DNA of 10,755 nucleotides, from assembly GCA_022798155.1 (NCBI GenBank), contig JAAWLY010000069.1, positions 1 through 10,755 of the forward strand, given 5' to 3'. Of this stretch, positions 5,633-10,755 are shown piece after piece (the stretch's first letter is position 1; each line of letters begins with the position of its first letter). The DNA comes from Lawsonibacter sp. GTDB taxonomy: Bacteria > Bacillota > Clostridia > Oscillospirales > Oscillospiraceae. The notes below the pieces were generated by a model, which did not search any database, was not told the DNA's origin, and saw only the letters and a program-made list of their open reading frames with translations. The position numbers and the translations under genes were made by a program.

Positions 5633-5669
5633 GAGGCTCGGGAAACTTCCGTTTCCCGAGCCTCTTTTT
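5633..5669. terminator. strong terminator between convergent amidase and ridA genes
   Basis: GAGGCTCGGGAAAC (5633-5646) pairs over 14 bases with GTTTCCCGAGCCTC (5651-5664) around TTCC and is followed on the plus strand by TTTTTATTT. The hairpin begins six bases after the amidase stop. On the minus strand it lies directly after the ridA stop and is followed by CTCTCTTATTTTC, a poorer T-tract, so it may work in both directions but better for the plus strand. Confidence 0.92.
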
Positions 5670-6042
5670 ATTTCACCGCAACAGCTTCGATTTCAAACAG
5701 CCCGCCTTTGGGCAGCGCGGCTGCCTGCACGCAGGAGCGGGCAGGGGCCTCGCCGGGGAAGTACTTGGCGTAAATGGCGTTAATGGCGCCAAAGTCGTTC
5801 ATGTCCGCTAAAAATACGGTGGTTTTGACCACGTCGGCCATGTCCATCCCGGCGGCGTTTAAAACGGACTTCAGGTTGTCCAGAGCCTGGGCGGCCTGGG
5901 CCTCTACCCCCTGGGGCAGCTCGCCGGTGGCGGGGACCAATCCCAGCTGGCCGGAGGTATACAGGGTGTTGCCCGCCAGCTTAGCGTGGCAGTAGGGACC
6001 CACCGCAGCAGGGGCGTTTGGAGCGGTAATGGTTTTATTCAT
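5668..6042 (-). CDS. ridA: RidA family reactive intermediate/imine deaminase
   Basis: A 124-residue full-length member of the RidA/YjgF/UK114 family. These cytoplasmic trimers hydrolyse 2-aminoacrylate and related enamine/imine by-products of PLP enzymes to keto acids and ammonia. The catalytic features of the RidA subfamily are visible: APARSC with the substrate-binding Arg102, and E117 fifteen residues later in FEIEAVAV, the same spacing as Arg105-Glu120 of E. coli RidA. SGQLGL (30-35) and the AQALDNLKSVL helix are also typical. The ATG is preceded by AGGAGG at a good distance (6051-6056). It has its own promoter, unlike the tightly packed genes upstream. Confidence 0.95.
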   Translation of the reverse strand: MNKTITAPNAPAAVGPYCHAKLAGNTLYTSGQLGLVPATGELPQGVEAQAAQALDNLKSVLNAAGMDMADVVKTTVFLADMNDFGAINAIYAKYFPGEAPARSCVQAAALPKGGLFEIEAVAVK

Positions 6043-6074
6043 GGAAACATCCTCCTAGCGTATCAGATGGTTTT

Positions 6075-6102
6075 ATTATAGAGGTTTTTTGGGAAAAAGC
6101 AA
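6075..6102 (-). promoter_or_regulatory. promoter of ridA
   Basis: Minus strand TATAAT (6075-6080) with TTGCTT (6097-6102) 16 bases upstream. It lies in the 69-base gap between the DUF1576 gene and ridA, so ridA can be transcribed separately from the upstream operon. No terminator hairpin is evident in the gap. Confidence 0.7.
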
Positions 6103-6111
6103 GGGATAAAA

Positions 6112-7485
6112 CTACTCTTCCTCCTCTTGAAGCACTTGGGGATCGGGGGGAATGACGGGCCTGTCCCCTTCCAGCTGATCGAAATAGTCCACATCCTGCA
6201 GCGTGGGCTTGCGGCGCCGGGCAATGGCCATAATGGTGGGGTAGAGGACGATGGCGATAAGTCCGCCGGAAAAACCGTTGTTGTACAGATTCATCCCGGC
6301 CACGGGGGATCCCGTGTACAGTACCACCGAGGAGTGGAGAAAGCCGGCCAGCACCCCATAGCCCCAGCCGAAGTAGCCGGCGATGGGGGCCAGGGTGGTG
6401 CAGAACAGGCAGGCCAGCTGAACCGCGGAGTCGTTCAGGGTCCAGTCCATCACTACGCTGCCCAGGGCTACCCCAGCCATAACGGGCAGGATGTTCAGGG
6501 CATGTTTGCCAAAGGCGGAAAAGCCCATGATGGTGAGGATACCCCCCACCGTGGGGCCGTTGAGGTCTCCGCCGGTCAGAAGAATGTAAGCCATGCCGAT
6601 CAGGCCGTTTACGCCGGCGTTAATCACCACGGGGGCGGGGCCAAACATGCGCAGATAGTCGCTGGGGGCCCGGCCGCTGGTCTGGAGCAGACGGCGGTAG
6701 CCCGCCCAGGCCGCCCAGACCGGCTTTTTGGCAAAGAACAGCCCACCCAGGATCATCAGCATACACAGCGTGCCCAGCATCACACCGAAGGGTAGGTTGT
6801 AGCCCGTGGCCCAGCGGTAGTGGGTGGTGGGGTCCGCCCCCAGAGAGGCCATCAGCGGTACACAGATCAGGGCCACCAGACCGCAGGCGAAGCCCACGTT
6901 GTATAGGTTCATGCCGTTTTGGATGCGATAAGTATAGCTGGCCAAAGAGGGCATCATAAAGCCGATTAACACCCCCACCAGCAGGGCGCCAATAGGGCCG
7001 CCCCAGCCGTTGTCCAGGGCGATGTAGCTGACAATGGGGGCCAGGGCGGTTGACATCAGGCCGATGCCGATATTGCCCGCCAGGGGCTGTCTGCGCAGCT
7101 TGGCATAGAGCCAGGTGCCGGCCAGGATGGGCCAGATGTTTACAAAATTTTTGCCGAAGAGGGAGAAGCCGGACATCAGCCCCATCTCTACCAAGGTCAT
7201 GCCGTTGAGGGTATCCCGGGCCAGGTAGAGCAGACAGACGCTGATGGCGGTGACAATGGCGGAGTTTACCAGTGCCGCTCCCGGCCCGGCAATGAGAATG
7301 TAGTCGGTAATCAGGGCGTCCTCGGTGGTGATGATGGTGTACAGGCCATGGAGGATGTTTTCCCCGCTGTCCAGGCCGATGAGAAGGCCGGTCACCCCCA
7401 ACAGGAGGGTGTAGCCCCACAGATAGCGGAACATCTTGTCGTAGCGCGCTTGATGTTCGTGGTGCAGCAGATGGAAAAACTCCAT
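6112..7485 (-). CDS. DUF1576 family polytopic membrane protein with internal duplication
   Basis: A 457-residue protein of many hydrophobic segments (roughly 10-12 spans), whose pattern I recognise as the uncharacterised DUF1576 family of Firmicutes. Two halves repeat the same motifs in order: GPGAALVN (67-74) and GPAPVVIN (282-289); GFSLFGKNFVNIWPILAG (106-123) and GFSAFGKHALNILPVMAG (321-338); TALAPIVSY (146-154) and TTLAPIAGY (363-371); NGMNLYNVGF (190-199) and AGMNLYNNGF (396-405). Such two-fold repeats with re-entrant-like Gly/Pro loops are typical of channels and secondary transporters, so transport is a reasonable inference; the substrate is unknown. The C-terminal tail is cytoplasmic-like and acidic, ending EEEE. 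The ATG is six bases after the ribF stop and its GGAGG lies within the last ribF codons, so it is translated with ribF. Confidence 0.85.
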   Translation of the reverse strand: MEFFHLLHHEHQARYDKMFRYLWGYTLLLGVTGLLIGLDSGENILHGLYTIITTEDALITDYILIAGPGAALVNSAIVTAISVCLLYLARDTLNGMTLVEMGLMSGFSLFGKNFVNIWPILAGTWLYAKLRRQPLAGNIGIGLMSTALAPIVSYIALDNGWGGPIGALLVGVLIGFMMPSLASYTYRIQNGMNLYNVGFACGLVALICVPLMASLGADPTTHYRWATGYNLPFGVMLGTLCMLMILGGLFFAKKPVWAAWAGYRRLLQTSGRAPSDYLRMFGPAPVVINAGVNGLIGMAYILLTGGDLNGPTVGGILTIMGFSAFGKHALNILPVMAGVALGSVVMDWTLNDSAVQLACLFCTTLAPIAGYFGWGYGVLAGFLHSSVVLYTGSPVAGMNLYNNGFSGGLIAIVLYPTIMAIARRRKPTLQDVDYFDQLEGDRPVIPPDPQVLQEEEE

Positions 7486-7490
7486 GATTT

Positions 7491-8390
7491 TTAACCTCCG
7501 AAATAGGCTCTGGTCTGCTCCGCGTTGTTTCTGATTTCGTCGGCCAGGGCGTCCATGGAAGAGAATTTCCGCTCGCCCCGCAGCCGCTTATAAAACTCCA
7601 TCCGGACCTGTCTGCCGTAGAGGGCACCGTCAAAGTCCAGGATGAAGCCTTCCACCGTCACTCGGCCGTCGTTGTCGGCCACGGTGGGGCGCACCCCCAC
7701 GTTGGTAACCGCCGCCTGGCACTGGCCGTCGAACCACACCCGGGTGGCGTAAACTCCGAAAGCGGGGACGATGACCCGATCTGGAATCCGCAGGTTCACC
7801 GTGGGAAAGCCCAGGACGGAGCGGCCAATGCCCTTGCCGTGGCTCACCTGCTGGGTGAGGATGTGTGGATGGCCCAAAAATTCCCTTGCCCGCTCCATCT
7901 CCCCCTGGGCCACCAGGTTCCGGATGTAGGTGGAGGAGATGGTGATGCCGTCCTGCTCCACTTTTTCAATAATGTCACAGTCGATGCCCAGTTGGGCGCA
8001 CTTTGCCTTCAGCCGCTCCGGATTGCCCCGGCCCATGTAGCCAAAGTGAAAGTCATGGCCGGCCACCACGTGGACCACACCCAGCTCCTGCACCAGGTAC
8101 CGGACAATAAAGTCCTCCCAGTCCATGCGCTGCATGGCGTCGAAGGGGGCCACCACTACCTCTTGAATGCCGCAGAACTGGCGCATCAGCCAGACACGGT
8201 CCTCCACGCTGCTGAGCAGCGGCACAGCCTGACCGGTGATGACGGCAGTGGGGCTCTTATCAAAGGTGAAGGCGCAGGGAACGGCCTCCAGCCCCTCCGC
8301 CCGCTCCCTCACCTTCCGGAGCAGTGCCCTGTGGCCCAGGTGGACCCCGTCGAAAAAGCCCAGGGCGATGACGCGCCGTTGATTTTCCAT
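7491..8390 (-). CDS. ribF: bifunctional riboflavin kinase / FMN adenylyltransferase
   Basis: A 299-residue cytoplasmic enzyme that phosphorylates riboflavin to FMN and adenylates FMN to FAD. The N-terminal nucleotidyltransferase domain shows GFFDGVHLGH (11-20), GHDFHFG (111-117) and ISSTYIR (151-157). The C-terminal flavokinase domain shows GKGIGRSVLGFPTVNL (186-200, ATP/riboflavin loop), NVGVRPTV and VEGFILDFDGALYG (247-260), with E248 the likely catalytic base. The length is normal, although the N-terminus starts very close to the first motif. It starts six bases after the truB stop, with GAGGTG of the truB end as a slightly distant ribosome binding site, implying coupled translation. Its place after truB is conserved in many bacteria. 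No FMN riboswitch is visible upstream. Confidence 0.97.
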   Translation of the reverse strand: MENQRRVIALGFFDGVHLGHRALLRKVRERAEGLEAVPCAFTFDKSPTAVITGQAVPLLSSVEDRVWLMRQFCGIQEVVVAPFDAMQRMDWEDFIVRYLVQELGVVHVVAGHDFHFGYMGRGNPERLKAKCAQLGIDCDIIEKVEQDGITISSTYIRNLVAQGEMERAREFLGHPHILTQQVSHGKGIGRSVLGFPTVNLRIPDRVIVPAFGVYATRVWFDGQCQAAVTNVGVRPTVADNDGRVTVEGFILDFDGALYGRQVRMEFYKRLRGERKFSSMDALADEIRNNAEQTRAYFGG

Positions 8391-8396
8391 AAATGA

Positions 8397-9266
8397 TTAC
8401 ACCTCAAAAAAACTCTTGATTGTGGTCAGCTTGCCGTCCTTAGCCTGACACAGCGCCAAAAATTCTCCCCCCTGAGAATACGCCCTGTATTCGCCCGGGG
8501 CCAGGGAGGGGAGAACAGCGGTCATGCCGTTGCGCACCTTTTTCTCAGCACTGGGGGAGAGAGGCAGGGATTTTCGGTCACGAAAGAGGCAGTCCACCGG
8601 TCGGATGAGGGAAGCCGGATCCGCTGCTGCCTGTATCTGCTCCAGAGTGACGGCGTCCTCCAGGGAAAAGCCTGCCGCCATGGTACGGCGCAGGGAGGCC
8701 ATGCACCCCCCGCAGCCCAGGGCTTGACCGATATCATGACACAGGGTGCGGATGTAAGTTCCCTTGGAGCAGCGCACCCGAATAATGTAAAGGTCTTCCC
8801 CTTGCTTTTCCATGATTTCCAAGGATTTTATGGACACCGGCCTGGCAGGCCGTTCTACTTCACGGCCCTTCCGGGCCAGCTCGTAGAGCTTCTTGCCGCC
8901 GATTTTGATGGCGGAGTACATAGGGGGAATCTGCTGGATATCCCCTCGGAATTTTTCCAGGGCTTCCTCCAGCTGTTTCTGCCTGATCTGGACGAGGCGC
9001 TCTTCCAGCACCTGGCCGGAGGTGTCTTGGGTATTGGTGATTACGCCTAGTTCTAAACCGGCGGTGTACTCCTTATCGGATTTCTCCGCAAACTCCACCG
9101 CCCGGGTAGCCCGGCCGATGAACACGGGCAGCACACCGGTGGCCATGGGGTCCAGAGTGCCCCCGTGCCCTACCCGCTTCTCGTGAAAAATCCCCCGCAG
9201 CTTGGCGCACACGTCCATAGAGGTCCAGCCGGCGGGTTTGTCGACGATCAGGATTCCGTTAGCCAT
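8397..9266 (-). CDS. truB: tRNA pseudouridine-55 synthase
   Basis: A 289-residue enzyme that isomerises U55 of the tRNA T-loop to pseudouridine and acts as a tRNA-folding chaperone. Motifs: LIVDKPAGWTS (6-16), the catalytic GHGGTLDPMATGVLP (33-47) with nucleophile D39, KEYTAGLELG (65-74), QQIPPMYSAIK (111-121) and KGTYIRTLCHDIG (168-180). A C-terminal TruB_C/PUA-like segment completes the usual length. The ATG overlaps the end of nrnA by eight bases (9259-9266) and has only a weak ribosome binding site (GAG), so translation is probably coupled to nrnA. Confidence 0.97.
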   Translation of the reverse strand: MANGILIVDKPAGWTSMDVCAKLRGIFHEKRVGHGGTLDPMATGVLPVFIGRATRAVEFAEKSDKEYTAGLELGVITNTQDTSGQVLEERLVQIRQKQLEEALEKFRGDIQQIPPMYSAIKIGGKKLYELARKGREVERPARPVSIKSLEIMEKQGEDLYIIRVRCSKGTYIRTLCHDIGQALGCGGCMASLRRTMAAGFSLEDAVTLEQIQAAADPASLIRPVDCLFRDRKSLPLSPSAEKKVRNGMTAVLPSLAPGEYRAYSQGGEFLALCQAKDGKLTTIKSFFEV

Positions 9267-10221
9267 GGCGTATCTGCTCGATGGCGTCGATCACCTTCTG
9301 GCGGACCTCCTCCATGGAGCCCTCCACCATGGCGCCGGCGGCGGCGGCGTGGCCGCCGCCCCCCAGCAGGGCGCAGACCTTGCTGGCGTTCAGGTCACCG
9401 GGGTCGGTGCGCAGGGAGATTTTCACCTCGTTGTCGCAGTGGTTCTCCTTCAAGGTGATGCCGTTTTTCACCCCGTCGATCTGACCCACAAAGGCGGAGA
9501 TATCCTCCATGTCCCGCTCGTCGGCCCCCACCTGTTTGATTGTATCCTGGGTCAGGAAGACCAGGGCGGTGGCGCCGCCGTCCCGCAGCTCCAGGCTTTG
9601 GGTGAGCACGCTCTCCAGCTGGAGGCGTTTCAGGGTCTTGCCCCGAAAGTGCCGGCGGTTGACCGGGTAGGGGTCAAAGCCGGAGTCCATCAGATCGGCG
9701 GCCACCCGGTGGACGCTGGCGTCGGTGTTGCTGTACTGGAAGCAGCCGCAGTCGGTGGAGACCGCCACATACAGCGCCTCGCCGATCTCCGGGGTGATTT
9801 GGGCGAACTGCCGGACGATCTCGTAGATGATCTGGCCGCAGGCGGCTTTGTCGCTGTCCAGGCAGGTGGCCCTGGCGTAAAATTCCTGGGACCCGTGGTG
9901 GTCAACGGTCAGGTCCACCCGGTCCAGGTAGGGCTTGGCATTGTCCGGAAACATACTCCGGGCGGCCATGTCTACCGCCACCACGGTGTCCGGAGAAAAT
10001 CCTGGCTGGGGGGTCAGGCCCTCCAGATAGGGGCTGAACAGGGAGCTGACCCCCTCATTTTCTAGAATGCAAGCCCGCTTGCCCACCTGGCGCAGGGCCC
10101 GGCACAGGCCCGCCGCGCAGCCCACCGTGTCGCCGTCGGGGCGCATGTGGGTCAGGATCAGATAGTTGTCATGGGCCGTCAGAAAATCGGCGGCCTGCTG
10201 TGTTGTGATTCTGTTTTTCAT
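9259..10221 (-). CDS. nrnA: DHH/DHHA1 phosphoesterase, nanoRNase/pAp phosphatase
   Basis: A 320-residue NrnA-type enzyme that degrades very short RNA oligonucleotides and 3',5'-bisphosphate adenosine (pAp). Manganese-binding motifs of the DHH domain are present: THMRPDGDTVG (24-34: H25, D29, D31), VAVDMA (81-86: D84), the DHH triad with context TVDHHGS (105-111) and STDCG (155-159: D157). The C-terminal DHHA1 domain shows GGGGHAAAAGAM (287-298). The start ATG shares one base with the rbfA stop (TGATG) and the 3' end overlaps truB. Its position between rbfA and truB is standard in Firmicutes. A cyclic-di-nucleotide phosphodiesterase of the same fold is the alternative but fits less well by context. 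Confidence 0.93.
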   Translation of the reverse strand: MKNRITTQQAADFLTAHDNYLILTHMRPDGDTVGCAAGLCRALRQVGKRACILENEGVSSLFSPYLEGLTPQPGFSPDTVVAVDMAARSMFPDNAKPYLDRVDLTVDHHGSQEFYARATCLDSDKAACGQIIYEIVRQFAQITPEIGEALYVAVSTDCGCFQYSNTDASVHRVAADLMDSGFDPYPVNRRHFRGKTLKRLQLESVLTQSLELRDGGATALVFLTQDTIKQVGADERDMEDISAFVGQIDGVKNGITLKENHCDNEVKISLRTDPGDLNASKVCALLGGGGHAAAAGAMVEGSMEEVRQKVIDAIEQIRHG

Positions 10222-10607
10222 CAGTCATCCTCCAAAATAATGTGGGCGTTGGCCGGATTCTCCGGCTTGACCACCTCCGGGTCCCGGAGCATCTCCAGGA
10301 TCTTGGCCCCCTTGGCCATGGAGTCGTCCTGGAAGAAGGTGAGCTCCGGGGTGTGGCGCAGGTTCAGTGACCGGCCCAGCTCCCGGCGGAGATAGCCCGC
10401 CGCCGATTTCAGCCCCTTGAGCACCTGGTCGCTGTCGCTTTTGTCCAGCACTGAGATGTAGACCTTGGCAAATTTCAGGTCCGGGGTGACGTCCACCGCC
10501 GTCACCGAGATCATCCCCGTCACCCGGGGGTCCTTCACCGTAGGAATGAGGACGGCCAGCTCCCGCTGGACCTCCTCGTTGATGCGTCCGATTCGATTGC
10601 CTGCCAT
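10221..10607 (-). CDS. rbfA: 30S ribosome-binding factor A
   Basis: A 128-residue KH-like protein that binds immature 30S subunits near the 5' end of 16S rRNA and helps late maturation and cold adaptation. The typical RbfA run is visible: GRINEEVQRELAVLI, KDPRVTGMISVTAVDVTPDL, AKVYISVLDKSD, the helix-kink region LKSAAGYLRRELGRSL and RHTPELTFFQDDSM. The ATG is preceded by AAGGAGG (10614-10620) at ideal spacing. It is the first of four tightly packed genes, rbfA-nrnA-truB-ribF. In most relatives infB lies directly upstream; here the upstream neighbour is an XRE regulator. Confidence 0.97.
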   Translation of the reverse strand: MAGNRIGRINEEVQRELAVLIPTVKDPRVTGMISVTAVDVTPDLKFAKVYISVLDKSDSDQVLKGLKSAAGYLRRELGRSLNLRHTPELTFFQDDSMAKGAKILEMLRDPEVVKPENPANAHIILEDD

Positions 10608-10628
10608 GGTATCCTCCTTTGAATCATT

Positions 10629-10755
10629 CTAACGCCGCTCCCGCACGTCGGACCGTCCCATGAGATAGTCCAGGCTGACATCGAAAAAGTCAGCGATGGC
10701 CAACAGACCTGGGACGTCGGGGTAGCGTTCACGGTATTCATAGCATTGGTAGGAG
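10629..10755 (-). CDS. XRE-family HTH regulator, C-terminal end only
   Basis: The last 41 residues of a protein whose 5' part lies beyond the window. The readable part, YQCYEYRERYPDVPGLLAIA followed by DFFDVSLDYLMGRSD, is the end of the Cro/C1-type helix-turn-helix domain, including the near-universal ADFFDVSLDYLMGRSD ending. Its TAG is 21 bases before the rbfA ATG, with only the rbfA ribosome binding site between, so the two may be co-transcribed. Whether it is a full regulator or a tiny stand-alone HTH protein cannot be seen. Confidence 0.85.
   Translation of the reverse strand, partial: SYQCYEYRERYPDVPGLLAIADFFDVSLDYLMGRSDVRERR

Noticed and set aside
6620..7633. 337-residue minus-strand ORF overlapping ribF and the DUF1576 gene
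   Set aside because: Out-of-frame translation of two well-supported genes; composition rich in Pro, Arg, His and Gly.
8391..8396. Possible FMN riboswitch before ribF
   Set aside because: Only six bases separate truB and ribF, so there is no room for a riboswitch.
9202..10065. 287-residue plus-strand open frame
   Set aside because: Antisense to nrnA, which has every DHH/DHHA1 motif.
1..10755. CRISPR array
   Set aside because: No regularly spaced direct repeats were seen anywhere in the window.

Overview
The window looks like a chromosome segment of a fairly GC-rich, Gram-positive gut Clostridia species, probably of the Oscillospiraceae/Flavonifractor type. The grounds are strong AGGAGG-type ribosome binding sites, SLH-anchored surface proteins, the rbfA-nrnA-truB-ribF gene order, a clostridial-type Pgi and a DUF1576 membrane protein. 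The taxon is an inference from gene content and style, not from a search.

Layout. Positions 1-1269 (minus strand) hold a nearly complete pgi whose 3' end lies outside the window. A divergent intergenic region follows, with a promoter for pgi and a perfect consensus promoter for a tRNA-Val(GAC) gene at 1449-1524. From the tRNA to about 5665 the window changes character: it is read mainly on the plus strand, and its first 800 bases are visibly more A/T-rich than the rest. This island contains (i) the decayed, frameshifted C-terminal part of a large serine recombinase abutting the tRNA; (ii) a 152-bp imperfect palindrome exactly where recombinase homology ends; (iii) a secreted, cell-wall-anchored protein with an HExxH motif, BspA-like leucine-rich repeats and three SLH domains; and (iv) a tightly overlapping phage-type lysis cassette. 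The cassette has a possible 19-residue ORF, a membrane-anchored coiled-coil protein, two small two-helix membrane proteins and an N-acetylmuramoyl-L-alanine amidase. No phage structural, packaging or replication gene is present.

From 5668 to the end everything is minus-strand housekeeping. Read 5' to 3' on the minus strand, the order is: end of an XRE-family regulator, rbfA (ribosome maturation), nrnA (nanoRNase/pAp phosphatase), truB (tRNA U55 pseudouridylation), ribF (FMN/FAD synthesis), and a DUF1576 membrane protein with an internal duplication. Genes here overlap or sit within a few bases, so they are probably one operon. ridA follows with its own promoter and shares a strong hairpin terminator with the convergent amidase gene.

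The most interesting items are the orphan lysis cassette next to a secreted metalloprotease-like SLH protein, the large palindromic element, and the two-fold internal repeat of the DUF1576 protein.
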